A DNA stretch of 64,000 nucleotides from positions 20,023-84,022 of the forward strand of contig CAZSSB010000010.1 in NCBI GenBank assembly GCA_964609245.1, given 5' to 3'. Below are positions 27,501-36,854 of the stretch, piece by piece. Origin of the DNA: JAFGCY01 sp964609245. Lineage in GTDB: Bacteria > 4484-113 > JAFGCY01. A program made the position numbers and the translations under genes. Every line of letters starts with the position of its first letter. Position 1 is the stretch's first letter. The notes under the pieces were generated by a model. The model searched no databases. It was not told where the DNA came from and saw nothing but the letters and a program-made list of their open reading frames with translations.

Positions 27501-27780
27501 CGCGCTGGAGCAATTCCGGGCCGACCCCGCGGCGTTTGAGGCCCTGGTGACGGACCTGACGATGCCCGGTATGAGCGGACTTGAGCTGGCGACGGCCGCC
27601 AAGGAATTGCGGCCGAACCTGCCGGTCGTGCTCTGCACGGGGCTGGACGCGGCGCCGGACGTGGAGCACGCCGTGAGCAGCGGTGTCTGCAAGTGCCTCA
27701 CCAAGCCGTATGGACTGAAGGATCTGGAGGAGATGCTCGCCACCATCCTGGCCGGGAACGAGAGCACTGCTGAGCCGTGA
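24589..27780 (+). CDS. Multi-PAS/GAF hybrid sensor histidine kinase with receiver
   Basis: The 1063-residue soluble hybrid kinase has, in order, PAS domains at about residues 28-135, 140-265 and 266-385, GAF at 395-545, PAS at 550-670, HisKA with His698 (GISHDFNNILLAV), HATPase_c (LMNLCTNAIQAMEDEG, DTGPGM, GTGLGLAVV) and a C-terminal receiver with Asp989 (LVTDLTMPG). The PAS set points to several cytoplasmic signals, possibly redox or gas, but no heme or flavin ligand can be assigned. GGAGG precedes ATG 24589, and TAGAAT at 24540-24545 may be its -10. The next gene downstream has its own promoter, so the target is unknown. Confidence 0.9.
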   Translation: MGSQQSKDGDAASGADPAEPIALSGGTFDRVADQLPLPLWVFDREQRVVYCNAETARFGIGDDTGVTLERFSAGYQSAVRPLLEECLRTGEPQTGEEWVLSDVRGRGFWNVHCMPLPGELVGCVIVDWTVRKHAEQLASRSEERYRQLVAGMAEGVAINDRHGAFLFANPACERLFGVGPGQLTGRKAEEFIPAEEAAAFDVARSRRRLGETSAYELRIRAADGRLRHVWVTSSPRFDEAGEFDGSHALFLDLEQLKITERALKERTEQFSILIETMAEGVMMTDEEWRLTFVNPAAARLLGGDAADLTGRNLSEFVGEESSSALTEASDTADQASGMSQELRLQALNGREPVVRVWIGPYYVEGKFGGRFVVAQEITETKRAELIQQLLLRISEAVGTSSSVEELIAFIHGEINGLIPAPNLFVALYDEEAHLYRFPYFVDEKDSDFGPQAMANSITDYVRRTGEPLLADEEWIKHGIEEGIIGPYGPQAPIWLGVPLKTRRGTIGVVAIQDYEKQYPYSRSDLDLLSYASGYIAMAIDRKRAEEVLRHSEIRFRLLIDGMLEGMSTADADGIIEFANPALEQLFGVEPGGLTGKHFSYFLSPAQQAVEQKQHELRLRGESSSYELQITRTDGETRDLLLSAAPRFGARGQVIGTSAMVQDITQRKQAEAERERIWNQMLHAQKMESLGRLASGISHDFNNILLAVLGNAELSRMELPQDSPVQRNLAEVVSAVKRGKELVQQVLALGRRTEPRQVPVEVHSIVKEVIGLMRAGVPGNIEVRHQNTAHSDTILADPAQVHQVLMNLCTNAIQAMEDEGGVLDVRVGEVNLGFRALDDAPELAPGKYVTVTVSDTGPGMPAEIREQIFEPFYTTKQAGIGTGLGLAVVQGIVSNYDGMVTVESEPGLGAAFTAYFPAAGEQEAAQDGSRGNATPAGVRVLFVDDDDAPLRVGTRMLERLGCEVVATASAEDALEQFRADPAAFEALVTDLTMPGMSGLELATAAKELRPNLPVVLCTGLDAAPDVEHAVSSGVCKCLTKPYGLKDLEEMLATILAGNESTAEP

Positions 27781-27846
27781 TCATCCACGGCGGGCGTTTC
27801 GGGAACACGGTGGCCTATGGCACGGAGCCGCGTTGCTCGCTGCCCG

Positions 27847-27875
27847 TTGAATCTGCCATTCCGAGACGATAGAAT
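27847..27875 (+). promoter_or_regulatory. Promoter of the subtilase gene
   Basis: TTGAAT (27847-27852), 17-bp spacer, TAGAAT (27870-27875). Transcription would start near 27882, giving a leader of about 57 nt. Confidence 0.55.
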
Positions 27876-27938
27876 ATACGTGTCGCTCCATGGCGCTTCC
27901 GTGCGAGCGGTAGTGCATTGCCGAAGAGGAATAGCTGA

Positions 27939-30900
27939 ATGATACAACTCCACTGGAAGCTACCACTACTGCTAATGCTGTTGGGCCTGGCGGTGTGCTC
28001 CGGATGCGGAGGACACCAAGTACCCACGACGAATCTGCAGGTCGGAGACGGGGTCGGCGCGGCGCAGACTGAGGACGTGGGGATGCTGCCGATCGGGGGC
28101 GAACCGAGTTTGACCGGGGGCGTCAGGGTGACACCCGACATCGACGCCCAGATGCCCTTGCCGCATCGCAGCGCCCAGGCGGGAGTGGACTTCGCCTCCA
28201 ACCGATTCATCGTCATCTTCGAGAACCAACCCGGCGCTGGCTCGCTGGCACCCTACCTGCAGGGCGCGGTCGGCACCGGCCCCGATGTGGTCAGACAGGT
28301 GGACAACGCTCCGCTGGTCCAGCACCCGTACTTCCGGAAGGTCAGTACCAATCTCGCCAGCCAGTACGGTCTGATACTCAGCGGCAGGGTGTTCTACAAG
28401 GACGTCAACTTCGCGGTATATGAGCTGCCGACGGTTGAAAGCGTCGGCGACCTCGATGCCATGATGCTGAAGGTCCTGAACGAGAACCTGGGCTTGGTGC
28501 GCGAGGTGTGCTACGACTTCTACCTGCACGCCGTGGGCGGCGAGCGGCCGCCGGTGCTGAGTTCAGATGACCTCGCGGCGGTATTCGATGGAAACCCCGC
28601 AGGATTCACTCACGAATCGGGGCCCGAGGTCGAGAAGGCCGCGAGTGACGCCAGCAAACCCAATGACCCCTACTACGTCAACAAGAAGGGTCAGGACAAC
28701 GGCATCTGGGGATTGTGGCGGATCGGGGCGGTGCATGATCTGTCCGCCACCGATTCGGACGGAGCTTGGGACTACACGACGGGCAGCAGCGACGTGATCG
28801 TCTGTGTCGCGGATACCGGCGCGCGTGTCACACACGAGGACCTGACGGCCAACATCATCGATCCGCCGAACGATCCGCCCTACAACGAAGAGGGCATCCT
28901 GACGGATGTGATCAACAAGGACAACATCCCCAATGACGGACACGGTCACGGGACTTTCTGTTGTGGGGAGATCGGCGCGACCGCTAACAACAGCAAGGGA
29001 TTGACCGGCGTTTGCTGGGACGTGACAATTCTCCCGATCAAGGTGCTTAGCAACGGTGGCAGTGGCAGTGACGCGCAGGTGGCGGAGGGAATGCTGCTGG
29101 CGGATTACCTGGGCGCAAACATCATCTCGATGTCGCTGGGCGGACCGTTCCCGGATCGCACCACACAGCTGGCTGCCCAGCAGTGCAACGCCGATGGCAT
29201 TCTGCTGGTCGTCGCGGCTGGCAACGAGAACACGGATGCGCCGTTCTACCCCGGCTACTACCCGGAGTGCTTGTGCGTTGGGGCGACCACGCTGGTGAAC
29301 TCGAGCGACAACGAGGACTTCTCACTGGTCAGCGACGCATTGCCGCTGGATACCCGGTTTGACGCACGTGCAGCGTTCAGCAACTACGGCACCTGGGTGG
29401 ACATCGCGGCACCGGGACGGCAGACGCTGTCGTGCTACAAGAACAGCGACAGCTCCTATGTGAACTACTGGCAGGGCACCAGCATGGCGACGCCCTACGT
29501 GGCGGGCTGCGCGGCGCTGCTCTGGTCCTACGTGGGCAGTCCGACCAACGACGGGATTCGGCAACTGCTGCAGGGCAGCGCGACGGTCATGACCCATCAT
29601 AACAATGGTGCCAATCCCACGGGATTCGTCGATGCCGACGACAATGGCACGGTGAAGTTCTGCAACGTACTGAAGGCCCTGGAGCTGTATGAGGACGACG
29701 ACTTCCCGTTCGACGGGCCGACCGTCACCTGGAACAACCCCGAGGATGAGGATACCGTGACAGGTACGGAGGAGCTGCAGGTGGCCATCTCCGGGGGCGA
29801 CGGGACGGTGTGGAAGGTGGAGTTCGAGACCTATGCGCGCCAGATCGGGGTTTCGACTGCGGTGGACGACGGTTACTGGCGAACGGATTGGGATACCACG
29901 TTCGAGTTCAACCGCGACGTCGAGCTGACGGCGATCGTCTATGACGACAAGGCCAACATCACCAGATCGACGATCACAGTGACGCCCAGCAACACCCGCG
30001 AGGAGCCACCCTGGAGCGAGGACTTCACCGGCCTCAGCAACAACGCGATCCCCAGCGACTGGTACGAGTTCGACGGCAACGAAGAGCGCAGCAGTAATAC
30101 CAGCTGGGGAGCGGATGACTCGACGTATCCGACCGGGTCGTCCTCACCATCCATGCACAGCAGCGGCAGCACGACGAACTACGTGGCTTACAGCAATGAC
30201 TGGCTATTCGCGCCGATCATCGACCTCGCTGACTACGCCGCGGCGTCCCTGTCGTTTGAGGCCCGCTACCAGCGGCTGTCGGGCGATGAGATCTACCTGC
30301 TGGTCACCGCGGACGACAAGACCTACGGCTATCTGGAGTTCAATGACGATGCCGATCTGCATGACTGGGAAAGCGTGAGCTATGACCTCGCAGCGTACGC
30401 GGGCAAGGAAGTACGGATCTTCTGGGTGATGCAGGCCAACAGCAGCGGCAGTGCCATCGGCCTCTCCATCGACGACGTGGAAATCGACGGTCTGACCGGC
30501 ACGCCGCCGACGATCGAGATCGACTCACCGGCCAACGGTGCGACGGTCTCGGGGATGGTGCAGGTCAGCATCACCGCCAGCACCGACACGGAACTGGTGA
30601 AGGCCCAGGCTATCCCGCCCGTGCTGGGCAGTATCACGCTCAGCGGGCTGTCGTGGACGGACAACGGTGACGGCACCAAGTCGAGTTCGTTCTACTGGGA
30701 CAGTCGTCACGTCTACAACGGTGGCGCGCTGCTGACTGTCTACGCCTACGATGATGAGGACGACGACGACGAGTATGACGACTTCGTGGCGACTGATTCC
30801 ATTTCGCTGTCCGTGAACAACAGCACGCAGGATCCGGACTGGTTCGAGGGCTTTGAGAGCATCACGAACCTGGGGGGCACCAGTGGCACGAGCTTCGACG

Positions 30901-31640
30901 GCCAGTGGTATATCTGGAGCGGCGGCAGCAGCATGTGGCGGATCAGCGAGGACGACGGCCACAGCGGCGACCAGTGCGCCAAGATGGGCCCGGACGGCAG
31001 TGGCAACTACGGCAACTGGGAGTTCGACCAGCTCTACAGCCCGATCCACGACCTGTCGGATGCCGAGCACCCGTATCTGAGGCTGTGGACCAAACTTGAC
31101 GTGGCGGCGGACGGCGACGACTACGCCAAGATCCTGCTGGTGCGCTATGACGGGCTGGATGATATCGAGATGCCGCTGGGCGAATACCGCAGCGACATCG
31201 GCAGCGGCTGGACGCGCCTGCTGTTTGACTTGAGTGAGTTCAAGGCCGATCCCCTGCGGTTCAACTTCCTGTTCATCAGCAACGGCGATGGCGAGGCCGG
31301 CACCGGCTGGCTGATCGACGACTACGAAATCCTCGACGCCGATCCGCAGATCACCAGCATCGGCAGCAATGCCCGCGGCCAGGGCGGCGATACGCGCACC
31401 ATCAACGGGCTCAACTTCGGCTCGATCCAGGACGACAGCACTGTGACGTTCGAGGACGACGGTGCCCGCGTGGAGGTAAGCACGTACAACTCGTGGTCCG
31501 ACACGGCCATCGAGGTGGTGGTGCCTGCGGATGCCACCAGCGGCGACGTGATCGTGACGGTACTGGATGTGGAGTCCGCAGGCAAGCGCTTCGCCGTAGT
31601 GCTCGACGCGCCGGTGATCGACGACCTCGACCAGCTGTAG
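27939..31640 (+). CDS. Large secreted S8 subtilisin-like protease, probable lipoprotein
   Basis: This 1233-residue exported protein has a signal segment ending in LAVCSGCGG, a weak lipobox. After a propeptide-like region comes the S8 domain with catalytic Asp292 (VADTGA), His337 (HGHGTF) and Ser515 (GTSMATPYVAG). The C-terminal half has an Ig-like segment, two MAM/choice-of-anchor-J-like jelly-roll modules (each ending in a GLSIDDVEID or GWLIDDYEIL type motif) and an IPT/TIG-like domain near the end. It likely acts at the cell surface or is released to degrade protein. GAGGAA lies about 10 nt before ATG. Codon use matches its neighbours. Confidence 0.88.
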   Translation: MIQLHWKLPLLLMLLGLAVCSGCGGHQVPTTNLQVGDGVGAAQTEDVGMLPIGGEPSLTGGVRVTPDIDAQMPLPHRSAQAGVDFASNRFIVIFENQPGAGSLAPYLQGAVGTGPDVVRQVDNAPLVQHPYFRKVSTNLASQYGLILSGRVFYKDVNFAVYELPTVESVGDLDAMMLKVLNENLGLVREVCYDFYLHAVGGERPPVLSSDDLAAVFDGNPAGFTHESGPEVEKAASDASKPNDPYYVNKKGQDNGIWGLWRIGAVHDLSATDSDGAWDYTTGSSDVIVCVADTGARVTHEDLTANIIDPPNDPPYNEEGILTDVINKDNIPNDGHGHGTFCCGEIGATANNSKGLTGVCWDVTILPIKVLSNGGSGSDAQVAEGMLLADYLGANIISMSLGGPFPDRTTQLAAQQCNADGILLVVAAGNENTDAPFYPGYYPECLCVGATTLVNSSDNEDFSLVSDALPLDTRFDARAAFSNYGTWVDIAAPGRQTLSCYKNSDSSYVNYWQGTSMATPYVAGCAALLWSYVGSPTNDGIRQLLQGSATVMTHHNNGANPTGFVDADDNGTVKFCNVLKALELYEDDDFPFDGPTVTWNNPEDEDTVTGTEELQVAISGGDGTVWKVEFETYARQIGVSTAVDDGYWRTDWDTTFEFNRDVELTAIVYDDKANITRSTITVTPSNTREEPPWSEDFTGLSNNAIPSDWYEFDGNEERSSNTSWGADDSTYPTGSSSPSMHSSGSTTNYVAYSNDWLFAPIIDLADYAAASLSFEARYQRLSGDEIYLLVTADDKTYGYLEFNDDADLHDWESVSYDLAAYAGKEVRIFWVMQANSSGSAIGLSIDDVEIDGLTGTPPTIEIDSPANGATVSGMVQVSITASTDTELVKAQAIPPVLGSITLSGLSWTDNGDGTKSSSFYWDSRHVYNGGALLTVYAYDDEDDDDEYDDFVATDSISLSVNNSTQDPDWFEGFESITNLGGTSGTSFDGQWYIWSGGSSMWRISEDDGHSGDQCAKMGPDGSGNYGNWEFDQLYSPIHDLSDAEHPYLRLWTKLDVAADGDDYAKILLVRYDGLDDIEMPLGEYRSDIGSGWTRLLFDLSEFKADPLRFNFLFISNGDGEAGTGWLIDDYEILDADPQITSIGSNARGQGGDTRTINGLNFGSIQDDSTVTFEDDGARVEVSTYNSWSDTAIEVVVPADATSGDVIVTVLDVESAGKRFAVVLDAPVIDDLDQL

Positions 31641-31708
31641 CCTGCCAGTTCGCTGGTACAATCTGATCAGAGCAGGCGGTCCACAGCTGTGGACAGCGGA
31701 GGTAGGAT

Positions 31709-34700
31709 ATGGAATCACGCCCGAGCGTGTGGGTGGTTGCGACGCTGTTTGTGACCGCGATCTCACTGACGGCGGGTCTGGCAGGCTGCGGCGGAGGTGG
31801 CGGCGGTGCGGCAGGCATCGATCTGGATACGCCTGCGCAGCCGGCTGCCCCGGTCATCCCGGACGACGTGTTGGAGTCAGAGGCGGACCAGATGGAGCCG
31901 CCGCAGGAGCTGCCACCCGACTTAGTGATCGTCGGGGACAGCCTGCCGGCGTTTCCGGGCGGCGATGCCGAGGGGCCGCTGTCGGCCTGGCGCGTGACGA
32001 GCGAAGAAGGTCAGCGGTTGGTGGAAGGCAACGAGCGTGTGGCTGAGGCTGGCAGTGGCAACTACCCGGCCGAGGAGAGCGACGGGTACGTAATCGTGCC
32101 GGGCGGCGACGATGAACTCAGTGCCTGGGTGCAGTTCTCAGTGCCGGAGTTCGACGATCAACGCCCCGTGGATATCTATGTCGTGGTGGACTCCGCCCCG
32201 CTGATCCCCGGCGGAGACGAGGATCTGCCGCTGTCGTACTGGGTTGGGGTGGGCAACTTCACCCACTACGGCTGGGACTGGTACGGACCATATGACGACG
32301 ACGAGGGGTTCGAGCTGAACAGCGCCGAACTGAAGGATCGCTTTGTCAGCGAGGACGGGGTGCAGCACTTCGTGGTGCTGACGCTGGCAGGTGAGGAATT
32401 CGCGGGCGAGGGTAACCCTGAAGGTCTGACGGCGGCCGAGGTGGAGTTCACGCGGATCGATACGCTGACGGTGGACGATGCGGGTTACTTCGACACGAAT
32501 CCGCACTACACGTGGATTGACTCGATTGAGGTCCGTGACGGCTACAAGGGGGCATCAGATCTTGATCCGGACAGCCAGTATGTGACTCTTACCTGGACGC
32601 ACCACCGCGATCTGGAAGCTCCCAACTGCGAGGCATTCACGTATCAGGTTGAGCGACAGCTTGGCCGGGATGGGGAATGGGTGCTGCTGGGCGGGAAGGA
32701 CGCTCCGGGGCTGTTCTTCGTCGATCCCACGGACGCCAACATCATGGTGGACCGGGTAATCCCCGGTGCCACCTATTACTACCGGTTGAGGTCGCTGAAC
32801 ATCCAGGACGGCTTTTCAGTGAGTCTGCCAGACAACCCGGAGCAGGAGATTCCGCTGCTTCCTCCGACCGACCTGGCGGCCAGCGACGGCGACCCGGCCG
32901 ATCAGCTGGTGCTGACGTGGACGAAGTCCGAGGGAGCGACTGAGTACAGGATTTTCCGCGACGGCCAGGAGCCGGAGGACCTGGTTGTCACGGTCGGTGA
33001 CGTGGACACGTACACCGATACGGACATCAAGGACATCGATCTTCACAGCTACCGGATCAAGGCGAAGAACGACTACGCGGTGAGCGACTGGAGCAACGAG
33101 GACACCGGGTTCCTGCTGCTGGTTGCGCCGGTGGCGATGCTGACCGGCGATCCGCTGGACGGGGAGTTTCCGCTGGAGGTGCACTTCGACGCGAGCGAGA
33201 GCCATGACCCGGACAACGGCGAGGAGCCGGGCGAAGGCATCGTGCAATACGAGTTCCAGTTCGACACCGACGGGTCGTGGGTCGACAACGGTGACGATCC
33301 GTGGACCACTCACGTCTACGAAGAGGAGGCCACCTACCGGGCGCGCGTGCGCGTGACGGACAACGACGGCCAGGTCGACACCTCGGATGTAGTGCCGATC
33401 AATGACAATGACCCGCCGGTGGCGGAGTTGGATGCTGCGCCGCTGAAGGGTGAGCCGCCGCTGCTGGTGAGCTTCGATGCTTCGGGCAGTCATGATGATG
33501 ACGGCGAGATCGATCACTATGACTGGGACTGGGAGAACGACGACATCGTTGATGAGACGACGAGTGAGGCAAGCAACGACCACACTTACGAGACCAGCGG
33601 CAAGTACACCGCCAGAGTGGATGTGGTGGATGACGACGACGCGGCGGGCGTAGCGCATTCTGCGGAGATCGTGGTCAACCTGAAGCCGACCGCGGTGCTG
33701 ACGGCTGAACCCGAGGTAGGCGTTGCACCGCTGACGGTGGACTTCGATGCATCCCTTAGCTCGGATGATGGGAGCATTGTCAAGTATGAATTCGACTTCG
33801 ACGAGGGCGCCGGCTGGGAGGACAAGGGGTTGAATGCCACGCCCGACCACACCTATGACGACGCGGGTTGCTACCAAGCGACCGTGCGGGTCTGGGACGA
33901 TTTTGATGACTATGATGATGCCACAGTGGGGATCTACGTTGGTGAGCAGAGGATCTGCTATGTTTTCTCGGGAAACAGCATCTGGGTCATGAATGTAGAC
34001 GGCAGCGCGAAGTCGCAGGTCACAACGGCTCCAAGTGCTAATTCAGTGGCCTACTCGCCAGACAGAAGCAGATTGGCGTACAACAGCAGTGAGGAGAGCA
34101 GCCGGGAGCTGTACGTGGTCAACGTCGATGGCACAGGCAAACTGAAGGTGTCTGCGGCTGGGACGCATACCGGCCAGATGTTCTGGGAAGACAACGACTA
34201 TATCCTGTTCAGGCACGGCGACTCATCAACCGAGATACTGAGAATCAAGGCAGACGGTACAGACCTGACTGAGGTCTCCCCAACTGGAGACGGGTACAGC
34301 TACCGGGATCCGGTGCTTTCTCCGGATGGGAAGCGGATCGCTTATGGCAGGCACGATGATGGGAATCCGAACACGCTGGATGTCTACGTCGCAGATTATC
34401 CGGGCTTTGCCAACCAGACCCTGCTGGCCAGCATTTCCGGCGGCAACGACGTGGACATACCGACATCTTGGGGTGTCACGGATGTAATCGCCCTGTATCA
34501 CGAATCGTCCTCGCCACGGATTTACCTCGTTAACAGCGATGGGACCGGCCTGCGCCTGGTTGAACCGGGAGACTCTACCTGGGATCAGAGTGCCCGATTC
34601 ACAGAAGATGCTGCTTCCCTGGTTTTCCATAGCCATGTTGGCAGTCAGGGGATCTGGATGATGGACAGCGACGGATCCAATCCGGTTGAACTCACTTCTG

Positions 34701-36124
34701 GTACAAGCGGGATGTATCCTGATCTGTGGGTCAGGCGGTGGCCGAAAGCGATGCTTGAGGCAAGCCCGACGGACGGGGCATTTCCCCTGACGGTGAACTT
34801 CGACGCCTCGGACAGCTACGACATGGACAACGGCTCCACGCCGGGCAACGGTCTTGAGCCCAGCTATGAGTGGGACTTCGACGGCGACGGTACGTGGGAC
34901 AGCACGACCAGCACTGCGACTACCCAGCACACCTACACCACCTGGGGTGTCTACCGCGCCTGGGTCCGCGTGACGGACGACGAGGGCGATACGAATACGG
35001 CCTGCATCGACATTGGTGATATCACGTGGAACTCGCACACTGTCGATTCAACTGGTACGGTGGGCCTATATACCTCAATCGTGGAGTTGGCCAACGGCAA
35101 GCCGGCCATCTCATACTGGCACGTGTATGACGGGCTAAAATACGCCCGGGCAGTTACCGCTACTCCGGCGAGCGGTAGTGACTGGTCAACGTACTTCGTC
35201 GACAACGAACACGGCGCAGCCGACGGGGCGGGCCCGTATACTTCGATGGCTCTCAACGGCAAGCCGATCATCGCCTATCACTACTTCTCCGGCGCGTATT
35301 ACGAGGCGCGTTTTGCGAGTGCGAGCACCGAGGATCCAACGGGAGCTGGTCACTGGAGCCACCACACAGTCGCGTCTGACAGCGGTGACGGATACTACAA
35401 CTCGCTCGTCGTTCTGGACGGAAAACCCGCGTTCTCTTACTGGGATGCGGTTGACATGGACCTCTGCTTTGCCCGCGCGACGACCGCCTGGCCCGGAAGC
35501 AGCATCGACTGGAGTGTCCATCAGCCTGACACCGGCGGGGCCGACGACGTGGGCAAGTGGGGCTCGCTCGCTATTCTCGACGGCAAACCCGCCGTCAGCT
35601 ATTTCGACCAGACTGATGGGGAGCTCTGGTTCGGCAGGGCAATAACCGCCACGCCGAGCAGCGGGGCGAACTGGCTGAAGCACATGGTCGACGACGACAC
35701 TACGGTCGGCGAATACACAACGATGGTCGTGATCGGCGGCAAGCCCATGATCGCCTACTACGATTCAATGGAGACAACCGGCGGTGACCTGAAATTCGCC
35801 AGAGCCACTACTGCAACACCGACCAGCAGTTCCGACTGGGTAATCCACGTGGTTGACTCGGACGATACGGTGGGATACTGCAATTCAATGGCGGTGATCG
35901 ACGGTCGGCCAGCGATCAGCTACCACGACTACACCAACAAGGACCTGAAGTTCGCCTGGGCAATGACGCCCGAGCCCGAACATCCCCGCGACTGGCTGAT
36001 CTGGGAGGTGGACACGACGGACGATGTGGGACTGTGGACGTCGCTGACGGCGATTGGCGGCATGCCCTACATCAGCTACTACGACGACACCAGCGACGAT
36101 CTCAAGTTCGCCCGAGGGGAGTAG
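31709..36124 (+). CDS. Giant surface lipoprotein: FN3-like, PKD, TolB-like and seven-repeat propeller
   Basis: The 1471-residue lipoprotein has a good lipobox (LAGC) followed by six Gly, a typical tether. The order is an N-terminal beta region (to about 290), FN3-like domains (about 290-470), three PKD domains (472-565, 566-655, 656-745; each with FDAS and a Tyr-x-Ala/Thr-x-Val strand), a TolB/WD40-like propeller (746-1010; repeats of VMNVDG, LSPDGKRIAY), a fourth PKD (1011-1105) and seven about 52-residue repeats to the C-terminus. No catalytic motif is visible. A -10-like TGGTACAAT is at 31655-31662 and GGAGGTAGG precedes ATG. Probably an adhesion or binding surface protein. Confidence 0.85.
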   Translation: MESRPSVWVVATLFVTAISLTAGLAGCGGGGGGAAGIDLDTPAQPAAPVIPDDVLESEADQMEPPQELPPDLVIVGDSLPAFPGGDAEGPLSAWRVTSEEGQRLVEGNERVAEAGSGNYPAEESDGYVIVPGGDDELSAWVQFSVPEFDDQRPVDIYVVVDSAPLIPGGDEDLPLSYWVGVGNFTHYGWDWYGPYDDDEGFELNSAELKDRFVSEDGVQHFVVLTLAGEEFAGEGNPEGLTAAEVEFTRIDTLTVDDAGYFDTNPHYTWIDSIEVRDGYKGASDLDPDSQYVTLTWTHHRDLEAPNCEAFTYQVERQLGRDGEWVLLGGKDAPGLFFVDPTDANIMVDRVIPGATYYYRLRSLNIQDGFSVSLPDNPEQEIPLLPPTDLAASDGDPADQLVLTWTKSEGATEYRIFRDGQEPEDLVVTVGDVDTYTDTDIKDIDLHSYRIKAKNDYAVSDWSNEDTGFLLLVAPVAMLTGDPLDGEFPLEVHFDASESHDPDNGEEPGEGIVQYEFQFDTDGSWVDNGDDPWTTHVYEEEATYRARVRVTDNDGQVDTSDVVPINDNDPPVAELDAAPLKGEPPLLVSFDASGSHDDDGEIDHYDWDWENDDIVDETTSEASNDHTYETSGKYTARVDVVDDDDAAGVAHSAEIVVNLKPTAVLTAEPEVGVAPLTVDFDASLSSDDGSIVKYEFDFDEGAGWEDKGLNATPDHTYDDAGCYQATVRVWDDFDDYDDATVGIYVGEQRICYVFSGNSIWVMNVDGSAKSQVTTAPSANSVAYSPDRSRLAYNSSEESSRELYVVNVDGTGKLKVSAAGTHTGQMFWEDNDYILFRHGDSSTEILRIKADGTDLTEVSPTGDGYSYRDPVLSPDGKRIAYGRHDDGNPNTLDVYVADYPGFANQTLLASISGGNDVDIPTSWGVTDVIALYHESSSPRIYLVNSDGTGLRLVEPGDSTWDQSARFTEDAASLVFHSHVGSQGIWMMDSDGSNPVELTSGTSGMYPDLWVRRWPKAMLEASPTDGAFPLTVNFDASDSYDMDNGSTPGNGLEPSYEWDFDGDGTWDSTTSTATTQHTYTTWGVYRAWVRVTDDEGDTNTACIDIGDITWNSHTVDSTGTVGLYTSIVELANGKPAISYWHVYDGLKYARAVTATPASGSDWSTYFVDNEHGAADGAGPYTSMALNGKPIIAYHYFSGAYYEARFASASTEDPTGAGHWSHHTVASDSGDGYYNSLVVLDGKPAFSYWDAVDMDLCFARATTAWPGSSIDWSVHQPDTGGADDVGKWGSLAILDGKPAVSYFDQTDGELWFGRAITATPSSGANWLKHMVDDDTTVGEYTTMVVIGGKPMIAYYDSMETTGGDLKFARATTATPTSSSDWVIHVVDSDDTVGYCNSMAVIDGRPAISYHDYTNKDLKFAWAMTPEPEHPRDWLIWEVDTTDDVGLWTSLTAIGGMPYISYYDDTSDDLKFARGE
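35028..36121 (+). repeat. Seven tandem about 52-residue repeats within the lipoprotein gene
   Basis: The C-terminal region repeats a unit of Trp start, a (V/D)D.. turn, a VG.Y/W.S segment, G(K/R/M)P-x-(I/V/F)-(S/A)Y and D-L-(K/W/C)-FAR. Seven copies can be counted, the number expected for a closed seven-bladed propeller. Confidence 0.7.
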
Positions 36125-36161
36125 CGGGAGAGCCCCTGGCGGCAGCACGCGAATGGAGAGC

Positions 36162-36266
36162 TCAGCGCAGCACCTCCACCGTTCCGGCATCCGCATCCAC
36201 GCGCAGCAGCCGGCCCATGCTGGCTTCCCCCAGGATATCGCCGGCGGGTTCACAGACGAACGGCAC
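36162..36266 (-). pseudogene. 3'-end remnant of an AcnX small-subunit (DUF126-like) gene
   Basis: On the minus strand 35 codons (VPFVCEPAGD to VEVLR and TGA) match the C-terminus of the intact small subunit at 36855-36959: 23 of 34 residues are identical, and by direct count about 72% of bases match. The upstream in-frame sequence does not resemble the rest of the family, so this is a truncated duplicate. It lies 61 bp left of hicB, in the same orientation as the intact copy to the right of hicA. Confidence 0.7.
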
Positions 36267-36306
36267 GCCGGTCGCGTCGTGAAGCTGCGTCGAAGCTCTT
36301 GCGGGG

Positions 36307-36312
36307 TATAAT
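36307..36312 (+). promoter_or_regulatory. hicBA -10 element
   Basis: A perfect TATAAT lies 15 nt before ATG 36328, with GAGGT as a short-spaced ribosome site. No -35 is clear. HicB-type antitoxins usually autoregulate such a promoter. Confidence 0.55.
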
Positions 36313-36327
36313 CTCGCTGAGGTCAAC

Positions 36328-36534
36328 ATGCGCCAGGTAATGCTGTATCCGGGTGAGGATGGCTACTTCGTGGCCGAGTGCCTGAGCCTGCCGGGCTGCA
36401 TCAGCCAGGGCAGGACGCGCGAAGAGGCGCTGGAGAACATCGTCGAGGCGATCCAGGCCTACGAGGAGTCGCTGCGGCTCGAAGGGCTGCCCGTGCCCGA
36501 AGAACGGAACGAGCACGAGCTTGTGGAAGTATGA
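36328..36534 (+). CDS. hicB: HicB-family antitoxin
   Basis: The 68-residue partial RNase-H-like fold has the HicB core: MLYPGEDGYFVAECLSLPGC, then SQGRTREEALENIVEAIQAY. It lacks a C-terminal DNA-binding domain, as in the short HicB form. It neutralises the HicA RNase. Its TGA overlaps the hicA ATG by 4 bp. The antitoxin-first order is common. Confidence 0.88.
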   Translation: MRQVMLYPGEDGYFVAECLSLPGCISQGRTREEALENIVEAIQAYEESLRLEGLPVPEERNEHELVEV

Positions 36535-36755
36535 CGCGTCTGCCCGTGATCTCCGGCAAACAACTTGCAGCTGCTCTGGCGCGGGCCGGTTTCGAACCTG
36601 TGCACCAGGTGGGCAGCCACCTGATCCTGAAGCGCGCTGATCCTGCCTGCCGTGTGTCCGTACCGCAACATCGCGAGCTGGACCGTGGCACGCTGCGGGG
36701 GATTATCAAGAAGGCAGGGATTTCAGGTGATGAGCTCGAGGAGCTGTTGAAGTAG
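36531..36755 (+). CDS. hicA: HicA-family mRNA-interferase toxin
   Basis: The 74-residue protein starts at ATG 36531, within the hicB stop. It has the double-stranded RNA-binding-like fold with the catalytic His in QVGSHLILKR, the following VPQHRELDRGTLRGIIKKAG and an N-terminal SGKQLAAALARAGFE. It cleaves mRNA when free of HicB. The key His is present and the frame is intact, so the pair appears functional. Confidence 0.88.
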   Translation: MTRLPVISGKQLAAALARAGFEPVHQVGSHLILKRADPACRVSVPQHRELDRGTLRGIIKKAGISGDELEELLK

Positions 36756-36854
36756 CCGAGCCGAGGCTATCCGGCAACGGCGACCACAGCGGCGCTGACT
36801 GAAGTCCCCCAGGTGAAGAGAGCGGGTGGTTGCGGCTAGCGGGGCTGACGGTTG

